DNA from: CAYNWK01 sp964400875
GTDB taxonomy: Bacteria; Chloroflexota; Anaerolineae; Anaerolineales; UBA4823
Assembly: GCA_964400875.1 (NCBI GenBank)
Contig: CAYNWK010000239.1
Location: 1 to 5,490, forward strand
Length of the DNA stretch: 5,490 nt
Reading direction: 5' to 3'
Below are positions 1 through 5,490 of the stretch, one piece after another. Numbering within the stretch: position 1 is the first letter of the stretch; the number at the start of each line of letters is the position of its first letter. Both the position numbers and the translations under genes were made by a program. The notes beneath the pieces were generated by a model, which searched no databases, was not told the DNA's origin, and saw only the letters and a program-made list of their open reading frames with translations.

Positions 1-1255
1 CGGCCACAGGCCCCTGGGTGCCCGTATTCAACGTGGAGAGCACGCCGTTAGGGTCATTGGCGAAGGCTTGTGCACCGCCCGGCCCGCTGATCTCCACCGT
101 AGCACCATAGTTGCTGTAATAGGCGCGCGAGCCATCCTTGTTGGTCGCCGCAACGGTGATCACCCCGTTGCAGCTAGCCGGCGAAAATCCGCTGGCGTTC
201 GCGTTGCTGTTCCCCGCGCTGACCACCACCGTCGCACCTGTGGCTGTCACCGTATTGATGGCATTTTGGGTTGTCGCGTCGCAAGCATGCTGCCCGCCAA
301 GGCTCAGGTTGAGCACCTTGGCAGGATTGGTGTTGTTGGGGACGCCTGTCACGCTCAAGCCCGCCGACCAGCGCATGGCGTCGGCGATATCGGAGGTGTA
401 CCCACCACATTTCCCCAGAACCCGCACCGACAATACCTTGGAAGTCCAGTTCACCCCGGCCACGCCTGCCCCGTTGTTACTGGCCGCGCCAATCGTACCG
501 GCTGTGTGCGTACCGTGCCAGGAGCTGTCCCTAACCTGGCATCCCAGAAAATAGCCCGAACTGCTTTCTGCGGAGGTGATCCAATCTCCTGGGTCGCTGG
601 GATCGCTGTCGCGGCCGTCGCCGTCATTGGCGACCGCCACATCACCAATGAAATCATACCCCGGGACAGTGCGCCCGCTCAGGTCAGCGTGGTTGGTGAA
701 ACCGGTGTCGATCACCGCCACCACCACATTCGCCGAGCCGGTGGTAATGTCCCAAGCTGCCGGGGCGTTGATGCCGTAATGACCGGTACCGGGCGTAAAG
801 TAATGCCATTGGTTACTGTAACTGGGATCGTTTGGAGCCAGGGTGCTCTGTAGGATAGCGTCCGCTTCAGCGTATTCTACCTCCGGGAGCGCCGTCAGTC
901 GTTGGGCGATCCGGTTCACCTGATCCGCGGGCAGGCGTTCCGGTAAGCGCAGGACCTGGGCCTCGCCGGACATCTGGCGGACAAAGGCCAGCGACACGCC
1001 GCCTGCCTCGCTCAAACGTTCAAGCTGGGCGAGCTGCGCTGCAGCCGGTAGGCTGTTCAGCGCCTGGGTAGCTTTGTATTTGAGGATAATCTGGTTAGTG
1101 GGAAACTCCGTGACTTCGAGGGACTGCCAGTCGGTTGTGTCCGGCTTGATGATAGAGGAAGCGTCTATTGCTTGCGCCGGGGTTTTCTCCGGGTTAAGGA
1201 TGACCAGACAAATTAGCGCGATAATCAGGTAGACGTTGTGGCGGGTTGCGCTCAT
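1..1255 (-). CDS. Secreted subtilisin-like serine protease (S8), N-terminal part; cut by left window edge
   Basis: Reverse-strand translation is open for 418 codons from the ATG at 1255 to the edge. Residues 1-29 form a signal peptide (basic start, hydrophobic run LIIALICLVIL, likely cleavage after PAQA). Residues about 45-135 look like an inhibitor I9/fervidolysin-type propeptide, followed by the NDPSYSNQWHY lead-in common before S8 catalytic domains. Catalytic Asp183 lies in VIDTG, His247 in HGTHTAGT, and the oxyanion-hole Asn349 in VVSAGNS; the substrate-strand motif LNLSLGG is also present. The catalytic Ser (GTSMA motif) should lie just beyond position 1. Four cysteines (239, 283, 325, 362) in the mature part suggest two disulfides, which fits export. 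It would degrade extracellular protein after removal of its propeptide. The start is supported by GGAAGG at 1259-1264, although the spacing is only 3 nt. Family call is secure; substrate is unknown. Confidence 0.95.
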   Translation of the reverse strand, partial: MSATRHNVYLIIALICLVILNPEKTPAQAIDASSIIKPDTTDWQSLEVTEFPTNQIILKYKATQALNSLPAAAQLAQLERLSEAGGVSLAFVRQMSGEAQVLRLPERLPADQVNRIAQRLTALPEVEYAEADAILQSTLAPNDPSYSNQWHYFTPGTGHYGINAPAAWDITTGSANVVVAVIDTGFTNHADLSGRTVPGYDFIGDVAVANDGDGRDSDPSDPGDWITSAESSSGYFLGCQVRDSSWHGTHTAGTIGAASNNGAGVAGVNWTSKVLSVRVLGKCGGYTSDIADAMRWSAGLSVTGVPNNTNPAKVLNLSLGGQHACDATTQNAINTVTATGATVVVSAGNSNANASGFSPASCNGVITVAATNKDGSRAYYSNYGATVEISGPGGAQAFANDPNGVLSTLNTGTQGPVA

Positions 1256-1419
1256 TAACCTTCCATATCAGCGATGTTTTGTATGCGCCTGGCCCAATTG
1301 GGATTGAGTTAAAGTAACGGGATCAACTTCCCTGCATCGTAGACATTTTATCGTATTTAATGGCAATATGCTCGAGGAATTGCGACCAATATTATCGGGA
1401 TAAAGCTAACGGAGCATCG

Positions 1420-1448
1420 ATTATACTCATACGAGTATTTAGAAACAA
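1420..1448 (-). promoter_or_regulatory. Candidate promoter for the S8 protease
   Basis: On the minus strand a perfect -10 TATAAT (1420-1425) lies 17 bp from a weak -35 TTGTTT (1443-1448). It would give a leader of roughly 155 nt before the protease start. The inverted repeat at 1423-1438 overlaps the -10 and spacer. The rest of the divergent gap 1256-1496 is AT-richer than the genes and contains no gene that I can support. No clear plus-strand promoter for the membrane protein was found; the best -10-like site is TATACT at 1422-1427, without a matching -35. Confidence 0.35.
1423..1438. repeat. Inverted repeat, operator-like, between divergent genes
   Basis: ATACTC at 1423-1428 and GAGTAT at 1433-1438 are perfect inverted copies with a 4-nt centre. 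The dyad sits between two divergently transcribed genes and overlaps the candidate protease -10, a position where a dimeric regulator could control one or both genes. No regulator gene is present in the window, so the role is inference. Confidence 0.45.
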
Positions 1449-1496
1449 GTACACGACTGTTATGAAGTTGCATTAGACCTCAAACAAGGAGGACTT

Positions 1497-2156
1497 ATGC
1501 ACCTTTTGGATTTGATATCAACTCTACAAACCCCTTACTGTGAACACCTCGGGCTAAGATCTTTCACCGAACCTATCAACGCGATCAGCAACCTGGCTTT
1601 CTTATTCGCAGCTTACCTGGCCATGCGGCAAGTTCGTGAGTTACCCGAAATCAGCGCCGGCGCCAGGCTGCTCCCCTGGTCGTTGGCGGCTGTTGCGATC
1701 GGCAGTTTTCTCTATCATTCTTTCCGCAGCCCAATTACATACCTCATCGACATCCTACCCCTAGGAGCTTTCATGGTCTTGGTGATTTGCCTGTCCCTCC
1801 GCAGGTTAAAAGCAAAAATTTCCACGGTAATCATAGCCGGATTAGCCTTCCTGAGCCTGCAAATCATCGCCTTGATCTACGTACCCAATAATTTTCTGAA
1901 CGGCTCCACCCCTTACCTGGTTGCGCTGAGTTCAATCCCTCCGATAATGTTCCTGACAAGCCACCATCGCAATGGCTTGTTCAGTGAGCTGGCGACAATT
2001 GCCATCCTTTTTGCTATTGCATTGTTCTTCCGCTCGGCGGATCGGGCAATCTGCTCATGGCTCCCGATCGGCACGCATTTCCTGTGGCATATCACCAGCG
2101 CGATAGCAGCATACCACGCCGTTCGCTTCGTAATCGCGATCGGGATTAACGAGTAA
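1497..2156 (+). CDS. CREST-superfamily membrane hydrolase, alkaline ceramidase-like
   Basis: A 219-residue, strongly hydrophobic protein with about seven membrane segments. It carries the full CREST (alkaline ceramidase/PAQR/Per1-like) metal site: EPINAISN near residue 25, GSFLYHS with Ser70 and His74, TYLIDILP with Asp85, and GTHFLWH with His194 and His198. The spacings Ser-4-His, His-11-Asp and His-4-His are those of zinc-binding ceramidases of the ACER family, where three His and one Asp hold the metal. This predicts a zinc-dependent amide hydrolase in the inner membrane, perhaps acting on ceramide-like or other N-acyl lipids; the substrate is not shown by the sequence. The start is fixed by AAGGAGGA at 1486-1493, just upstream of the ATG. 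No terminator hairpin follows. It is transcribed divergently from the protease. Confidence 0.88.
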   Translation: MHLLDLISTLQTPYCEHLGLRSFTEPINAISNLAFLFAAYLAMRQVRELPEISAGARLLPWSLAAVAIGSFLYHSFRSPITYLIDILPLGAFMVLVICLSLRRLKAKISTVIIAGLAFLSLQIIALIYVPNNFLNGSTPYLVALSSIPPIMFLTSHHRNGLFSELATIAILFAIALFFRSADRAICSWLPIGTHFLWHITSAIAAYHAVRFVIAIGINE

Positions 2157-2168
2157 GGCGCCCACACG

Positions 2169-2209
2169 ACGTAACGATCGCGTAACATACATGTTAATTG
2201 GAGTTACGT
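2169..2209. repeat. Cluster of CGTAAC-type repeats upstream of the ASCH gene
   Basis: CGTAAC occurs directly at 2170-2175 and 2181-2186, 11 bp apart (about one helical turn), and inverted as GTTACG at 2203-2208. The outer copies extend to ACGTAAC/GTTACGT, a 7-bp inverted repeat. Inside it lies a second dyad, TAACAT-AC-ATGTTA at 2183-2196. The cluster runs into the -35 region of the ASCH gene promoter, so it may be a regulator binding region. Confidence 0.5.
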
Positions 2210-2233
2210 GTTTCGCAGCGATAGTGGTATAAA
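2205..2233 (+). promoter_or_regulatory. Extended -10 promoter of the ASCH gene
   Basis: TATAAA at 2228-2233 is preceded by TGG at 2225-2227, giving an extended -10 element. The -35 is weak (TACGTG at 2205-2210, 17-bp spacer), which is tolerable for extended -10 promoters. Transcription would begin near 2240, only about 7 nt before the ATG at 2247, leaving no room for a Shine-Dalgarno site. Confidence 0.55.
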
Positions 2234-2246
2234 AATCTGATCTACC

Positions 2247-2732
2247 ATGGATACTACTAAGATTGATCGCTATTGGCAACAGTACCGCGCTGCAACAAGC
2301 GCTGATTCTGAGACCCCAGACAATCCATCCGGATCGTTCAGTTTCGGGGGCAACCCTGAGGACGCCCGGGAGATCGCTCGATTGGTCATCGCCGGCGTCA
2401 AGACGGCCACCGGCTCGCTGCTCTGGGTTTATGTGGCTGACGGAGAGTCTCCGCCCCGGGCAGGAGATTACTGGGTGATCACGGATGGAGGTGAGAACCC
2501 GATCTGCATCATTCAAGACACGGATGTACAGGTCATTCCATATGACCAGGTTACCATCGACTATGCGATTGACGGCGGTGAAGGCGACCTGACAATGGAC
2601 AGCTGGCGAGAGATTTACTGGGATTACATCCTGGCTGAATGCACTCGAATCCGCCGAGAGCCCAACGAGCAGGTCACGCTCGTCATGGAGCGTTTCCGGC
2701 TGGTATACGGCGAGCCGTTAAACGATTTCTGA
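2247..2732 (+). CDS. ASCH-domain protein, YhfF type
   Basis: A 161-residue soluble protein that resembles E. coli YhfF and related ASCH proteins. Residues 10-13 (WQQY) match the family's N-terminal WxxY segment. The signature GVKTATGSLLW lies at residues 50-60, followed by a GD turn (RAGDYW), the strand PICIIQDTDVQVIPYDQV, and EGD...WREIYWDYI. RF near the C-terminus closes the fold. ASCH is a small PUA-like beta-barrel thought to bind RNA or nucleotides; some members are amidohydrolases acting on modified cytidines, so either role is possible here. The start at 2247 fits the family length, yet no Shine-Dalgarno site precedes it, and the predicted mRNA leader is very short. It converges on the lipoprotein gene with a 10-bp gap and no clear terminator. 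Confidence 0.87.
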   Translation: MDTTKIDRYWQQYRAATSADSETPDNPSGSFSFGGNPEDAREIARLVIAGVKTATGSLLWVYVADGESPPRAGDYWVITDGGENPICIIQDTDVQVIPYDQVTIDYAIDGGEGDLTMDSWREIYWDYILAECTRIRREPNEQVTLVMERFRLVYGEPLNDF

Positions 2733-2742
2733 GCTGCGGGGT

Positions 2743-4476
2743 TTACTGTGGCGGGATTGTAACTATCATCGTGTAATCCGTACCCCCATCAGGCCGGCCT
2801 TTCAAGAGGACGAAATAATCCTGGCTGGCAGGCAAAACACGCTCAAAATGCGAGGCTTCGGCGTGGTCCGACATCAAAACATTGCCATCCTCTCCCCAAA
2901 CCGCCAGGACGGCGCGGCCTTCCGCAAAGGAAAGATCGACCGTCATGGTCTGCCCCGCCAGCACGTACAGCACGTACAGGTCCGAGCCTGAAGCCTGCAG
3001 TTCACCCGACACCCTGGCTGAAGCAGCGCCGGATTCGAAGCGGATCCGTTCAGGAGCAGGGGCAGGCTGGCCTAACGCCGCTGTTTCCGTAGGAACAGCC
3101 GGTTCCAGCCAGCGGAAAGAAGAAACGATTTCCTCAAATATGCGCGTCTCACCTGGATAGTCAAACTCAGGCGGCGGGGTAAGCACATTATCCGGGTCAA
3201 AGTAATGCAGCACAAAACCGAGGCTGATGCAGGTATCGTTTTGGCTGATGGAGTAAGCCACCCAATCATAGATGTTGCCGGTGGCAACCCCACCACCCGA
3301 CTCTTTTTGAAACTCCAACCCGTTAATACGGATCGGCTCCGACGAAAAAGCCTCCGGGTCCCTCCCTGCCAAGAGGGGACTGGAACACGGCTGTTCAGCT
3401 TCAGAGGCGGAGATCTCCAGGTATTTTTCAACCAGATTCGTACCGGGTACTACCGGCAAGTTAATCCTGGTGGACGTTTCGGTTTGATCCACGAGTTCGC
3501 TTTCTTGCGGATACTGAAGCTCAAAACCGAACGTCTGGCTGCGGCAGATAATCCAGTCTTCAGAAGCGACCTCTCCAGGCGTCCCGCATAACTTGGCTAT
3601 GTTTTTTACCGGGGTCTCGGTCGGAAGGGCTTCAACAGTAATAAAATTAAGCGCTTTCTCCCCATCTTCGTACCATATCGTCAGGCTGTTGCCGGTGAGT
3701 TGAAAGCTGCCTGCGTTTTGCAAAGCATTAAAAAATTCCGTCTCCTGCTGGCCTACCTCCTGTTTCGCGCAAAGCATCAAGGTGCTGGCGAGCTGGCCGA
3801 AGGAAAGCGTATCCCCGAAGACCGAATAAGGTGCCCCGAAGGAGTTACAGCCTCCCGAGCCGCCAGCCTGGTTCTGGCCATCGAATTCGAGCGTGGGAGC
3901 CGCGCCTGAAACCGTTGGTTTTTCATCGCCCGGTTCCCCATAAGACGCCAGCGACCAGCGGGTGTCCGCCAGCGGGTTGATCTCGCCGGGAGGGGTAGCC
4001 ACGGCCGCAACATTTTGGTTTACAAAGTTAAGCACGCCGCCGTCATAGCGGATCTGCATGCGATCGCCCTCGATCTGGTATCGAACCGCCGATTGCAGCG
4101 CCTGGTAATAATGTTGTTCCTGATCCATCACCCCTGCGGCGGTGCAGGCTCGTTCAGTGGTGACGATCGCGCTGAAGGCGATCTCGCCGTCCTGCTGGCT
4201 GTAGCTGGAGCTGAAGGTGTTGCAGCCCCCGGAACCCGCAGCGAGCCCGGCGTCGTCGAACTCCAAAGTCACCTCCGTCCCAGCAAGCACCGGCGTTTCC
4301 CCCATTTCTTCTCCGAAGGATACCAACCTCCAGCGTGAATTTACCAGCGGGTTCTCAGCGCCCGAGGGCTGCCCATCCCCCGTTCCAGGTAACGTTCTTC
4401 CGGGAGAACAGCTAGCAACCGCCAGGACGATCACGGAGATAACCAAATAAAGGAACCCATGTTTAACTGAAGTCAT
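2743..4476 (-). CDS. Lipoprotein with two tandem META/HslJ domains and a PPC-like C-terminal domain
   Basis: A 577-residue exported lipoprotein. A hydrophobic signal ends in the lipobox VASC with lipidated Cys23. A linker follows, then two META (HslJ-like) domains at about 43-153 and 168-280, each with NxRW or DTRW, SGGCN and a second Cys 26 residues later (85/111 and 210/236). The two copies are offset by exactly 125 residues, a clear internal duplication. Residues about 293-460 form an uncharacterised region (FGFELQYP, GTNLVEKYLEI, FVLHYFDPDN) with several Cys. Residues about 478-577 look like a prepeptidase C-terminal (PPC)-like beta domain (LAGQTMTVDL, LPASQDYFVLL). META domains occur in surface or stress-related proteins, but a biochemical role is not established. 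It probably sits on the outer face of the membrane. The start has GGAGG at 4487-4491, spaced 10 nt. Confidence 0.9.
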   Translation of the reverse strand: MTSVKHGFLYLVISVIVLAVASCSPGRTLPGTGDGQPSGAENPLVNSRWRLVSFGEEMGETPVLAGTEVTLEFDDAGLAAGSGGCNTFSSSYSQQDGEIAFSAIVTTERACTAAGVMDQEQHYYQALQSAVRYQIEGDRMQIRYDGGVLNFVNQNVAAVATPPGEINPLADTRWSLASYGEPGDEKPTVSGAAPTLEFDGQNQAGGSGGCNSFGAPYSVFGDTLSFGQLASTLMLCAKQEVGQQETEFFNALQNAGSFQLTGNSLTIWYEDGEKALNFITVEALPTETPVKNIAKLCGTPGEVASEDWIICRSQTFGFELQYPQESELVDQTETSTRINLPVVPGTNLVEKYLEISASEAEQPCSSPLLAGRDPEAFSSEPIRINGLEFQKESGGGVATGNIYDWVAYSISQNDTCISLGFVLHYFDPDNVLTPPPEFDYPGETRIFEEIVSSFRWLEPAVPTETAALGQPAPAPERIRFESGAASARVSGELQASGSDLYVLYVLAGQTMTVDLSFAEGRAVLAVWGEDGNVLMSDHAEASHFERVLPASQDYFVLLKGRPDGGTDYTMIVTIPPQ

Positions 4477-4502
4477 AGAAGCAAAGCCTCCAGATTTGAC
4501 GA

Positions 4503-4531
4503 ATTAGATCAGAAATCTCCAGCCAGGTAAA
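4503..4531 (-). promoter_or_regulatory. Candidate promoter of the META lipoprotein gene
   Basis: On the minus strand, -35 TTTACC (4526-4531) and -10 TCTAAT (4503-4508) are separated by 17 bp, and a TGA triplet directly before the -10 resembles an extended -10. Transcription would begin near 4496, giving a leader of about 20 nt that contains the GGAGG ribosome binding site. Confidence 0.45.
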
Positions 4532-4570
4532 TTAGCTGGTTGGTTTCAGCTCTATTTTGTAGACGTTCAT
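4532..4570 (-). other. Twelve-codon ORF MNVYKIELKPTS with a strong Shine-Dalgarno match
   Basis: On the minus strand AGGAGG (4573-4578) lies only 2 nt before an ATG at 4570, which opens a 12-codon frame ending in TAA at 4532. The stop abuts the candidate lipoprotein -35. It might be a short leader ORF, the broken start of a former gene, or chance. The peptide recalls the N-terminus of type III CRISPR Csm4 proteins from memory of the family, but it is too short for a call. No other cas-like sequence is seen nearby. Confidence 0.2.
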
Positions 4571-4653
4571 TACCTCCTAATTGTTCCGAGAGCCAAAACT
4601 CATCGACCAGCCAAATGAATTCAGGATGGTGTAAGCAACGTAGTGGTTGACGC

Positions 4654-4688
4654 AATAATAAAACCGCCCGTCAGCTGATCGGGCGGTT
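4654..4688 (-). terminator. Rho-independent terminator of the VOC gene
   Basis: AACCGCCCG (4662-4670) and CGGGCGGTT (4680-4688) form a perfect 9-bp GC-rich stem with a 9-nt loop. Read on the minus strand it is followed by a T-rich tract (TTTATTATTG). It lies about 50 bp beyond the VOC stop codon and so ends that transcript before the lipoprotein gene. Confidence 0.88.
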
Positions 4689-4736
4689 ACTAACTTGGTG
4701 TTCCTGAGGGCCCAGGATTTCGCGTTCCGGAAAATA

Positions 4737-5135
4737 TCAAGGTCCTTGATTCAAACCCAGGATATTACCTTCCGTATCTTTAAACCAGGCGCTCTTCATT
4801 CCACCCATCGTGGCGACCCCGCGCTCGTCAAATTCCACGTCTGGCATATCGTAGACCTCCATTTTTACGCCTTTAGCAATGAGCTGGTCAACGACTGCAT
4901 CCAGATCGGCCACCATCCAACCTGCGGCGGTGTGCTCGGCCTTGGTCTGCTCTGGGCGCTGGTAAACGAGCAGCATCGTGCCGTTGCCGCACTCATACAT
5001 GGCGCCGTCTTCCATTTCATCCATTCCCTCAGGCACCTTGAATCGTTTCAACCCCAACACACCCTCGTAGAAATTCCTGGCGCGCTCGACATCGACGCAA
5101 GGCAAAACTGCGTAAACCGGTGCATCTGTTAACAT
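4737..5135 (-). CDS. VOC-superfamily (glyoxalase/bleomycin-resistance fold) protein
   Basis: A 132-residue protein, the usual length for a single-chain VOC protein made of two beta-alpha-beta-beta-beta units. The N-terminal unit has AVLPCVDVERARNFYEGVLGL (first 20 shown as residues 9-28), the typical entry strand and helix. The second unit begins near residue 68 (HTAAGWMVADLDAVVDQL) and ends in WFKDTEGNILGL at 117-128, the common D-x-x-GN-hydrophobic closing motif. His68 and Glu122 sit where many family members bind metal, but Glu48 or other ligands cannot be settled without a model. VOC proteins include lyases, dioxygenases and antibiotic-binding proteins, so the substrate is unknown. The start is secure: AAAGGAG at 5143-5149, 7 nt before the ATG. 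It has its own promoter and terminator and appears monocistronic. Confidence 0.87.
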   Translation of the reverse strand: MLTDAPVYAVLPCVDVERARNFYEGVLGLKRFKVPEGMDEMEDGAMYECGNGTMLLVYQRPEQTKAEHTAAGWMVADLDAVVDQLIAKGVKMEVYDMPDVEFDERGVATMGGMKSAWFKDTEGNILGLNQGP

Positions 5136-5184
5136 TTGAAAACTCCTTTGGTTGGTCGAGAAAAAGGGACTAACAAGGATCCAA

Positions 5185-5214
5185 ATTATAGAGCATCAGC
5201 GGCTGAAAAGTCAA
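5185..5214 (-). promoter_or_regulatory. Sigma-70-type promoter of the VOC gene
   Basis: On the minus strand, -35 TTGACT (5209-5214) and a perfect -10 TATAAT (5185-5190) are 18 bp apart. Transcription would begin near 5178, giving a leader of about 43 nt with a good ribosome binding site. A small dyad, TCAGC-G-GCTGA on the plus strand (5196-5206), fills the spacer. Confidence 0.8.
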
Positions 5215-5268
5215 CAATTTTGGTCCAATTTTTCCCTTTACCGCGTAACTTATCCTTGCAATACTACT

Positions 5269-5299
5269 AAAAAGAAAACCCCCGTATATGGGGGCTTTT
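5269..5299 (-). terminator. Rho-independent terminator of the tRNA-Ala gene
   Basis: CCCCC (5279-5283) and GGGGG (5290-5294) form a 5-bp stem around a 6-nt loop, extended on the minus-strand RNA by a G-U pair and A-U pairs. On that strand it is followed by TTTTCTTTTT. It begins 3 nt beyond the tRNA 3' end and separates the tRNA from the VOC promoter. Confidence 0.88.
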
Positions 5300-5301
5300 A
5301 G

Positions 5302-5374
5302 TGGACCTGGCGGGATTCGAACCCGCGACCTCATCAGTGCGATTGATGCGCGCTCCCAACTGCGCTACAGGCCC
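5302..5374 (-). tRNA. tRNA-Ala, anticodon CGC
   Basis: A 73-nt cloverleaf on the minus strand. Acceptor GGGCCTG pairs with CAGGTCC; the D stem is GCGC/GCGC with loop AGTTGGGA; the anticodon stem is CATCA/TGATG around loop ATCGCAC (anticodon CGC, reading GCG); the variable loop is AGGTC; and the T arm is GCGGG-TTCGAAT-CCCGC. The acceptor contains G3-U70, the main alanine identity element, and the discriminator is A73. The 3' CCA is not encoded and must be added by nucleotidyltransferase. Position 32-38 is A and C, which is uncommon. It has its own promoter and terminator. Confidence 0.96.
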
Positions 5375-5391
5375 ATGATCCGTTGCATAAG

Positions 5392-5420
5392 ATTTTATCC
5401 GAGGCGTGGGCAAGTGTCAA
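5392..5420 (-). promoter_or_regulatory. Consensus promoter of the tRNA-Ala gene
   Basis: On the minus strand, a perfect -35 TTGACA (5415-5420) is followed after 17 bp by -10 TAAAAT (5392-5397, five of six). Transcription should begin near 5385, leaving a 5' leader of about 11 nt for RNase P to remove. Confidence 0.87.
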
Positions 5421-5440
5421 GGAACGCTGTCGTTCTGTTA

Positions 5441-5488
5441 GCGCAAAGTAGTAGAGTCCCCTTTGTGCAAAGTTAAAATGTCCCCTCT
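5441..5488. repeat. Two tandem 24-bp imperfect repeats at the right edge, possible insertion-sequence end
   Basis: Units 5441-5464 and 5465-5488 match at 17 of 24 positions. Both contain GnGCAAAGT at the left and GTCCCCTnT at the right, with the differences clustered in the middle. No ORF supported by other evidence covers them. Multiple short direct repeats near an end are typical of IS21-family elements, where they serve as transposase sites. The element itself would lie beyond the window, so the identity is inference. Confidence 0.5.
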
Positions 5489-5490
5489 GA

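Noticed and set aside
68..853. A 261-codon plus-strand ORF and a 138-codon one inside it
   Set aside because: Both lie antisense to the S8 protease, which has a signal peptide and catalytic motifs; their translations show no family features.
2055..2516. Minus-strand ORFs across the membrane-protein and ASCH genes
   Set aside because: They cross two recognised plus-strand genes and have no ribosome binding site or family motif.
2719..2745. TAAAC/GTTTA hairpin between the convergent genes as a terminator
   Set aside because: The stem is only 5 AT-rich pairs with a 17-nt loop and no T-tract on either strand.
4506..4670. Minus-strand open frame of about 54 codons (contains FIWLVDEFWLSEQL)
   Set aside because: It has no ATG or Shine-Dalgarno site, starts inside the VOC terminator, and its third codon positions are AT-rich, unlike the neighbouring genes.
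4695..5132. A 145-codon plus-strand ORF
   Set aside because: It is antisense to the VOC gene, which has a promoter, ribosome binding site and terminator.
5288..5476. Plus-strand ORF beginning MGAFSGPGGIRTRDL
   Set aside because: It is the antisense of the tRNA-Ala gene; the GGIRTRDL...RSQLRYRP peptide is a well-known false protein from tRNA genes.
5441..5488. Edge repeats as a CRISPR array
   Set aside because: The two units are directly adjacent with no spacer and match at only 17 of 24 positions.

Overview
The window looks like ordinary chromosomal DNA from a moderately GC-rich bacterium. Protein style suggests a Chloroflexota (Anaerolineae-like) organism: a lipoprotein with tandem META domains and a PPC-like tail, a secreted S8 protease and a CREST-family membrane hydrolase. 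This is inference from family habits, not a phylogenetic marker. Promoters are of the sigma-70 type, and Shine-Dalgarno sites precede most genes.

Layout, left to right. Positions 1-1255 (minus) hold the N-terminal 418 codons of a secreted subtilisin-like protease that runs off the left edge before its catalytic serine. A 241-bp divergent intergenic region with a perfect 6-bp-arm dyad separates it from a plus-strand CREST/alkaline-ceramidase-like membrane protein (1497-2156). A 90-bp gap with several CGTAAC-type repeats and an extended -10 promoter leads to an ASCH-domain protein of the YhfF type (2247-2732). That gene converges, 10 bp apart, on a 577-residue lipoprotein with two META/HslJ domains (2743-4476, minus). 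The 260-bp gap 4477-4736 holds the probable lipoprotein promoter, a 12-codon ORF of doubtful status and the rho-independent terminator of the next gene. A VOC/glyoxalase-fold protein (4737-5135, minus) has a near-consensus promoter. Last come a tRNA-Ala(CGC) gene (5302-5374, minus) with its own consensus promoter and terminator, and a 24-bp tandem repeat at the right edge that may be the end of an insertion sequence.

The genes do not form one pathway. Each seems to be its own transcription unit; only the tRNA, VOC and lipoprotein genes share a strand consecutively, and terminators or promoters stand between them. The protease, the membrane hydrolase and the lipoprotein all act at or outside the membrane. 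I found no convincing undescribed multi-gene system. The best leads are the edge repeat (possible IS21-like terminus), the repeat cluster before the ASCH gene, and the short ORF whose peptide recalls a Csm4 N-terminus.
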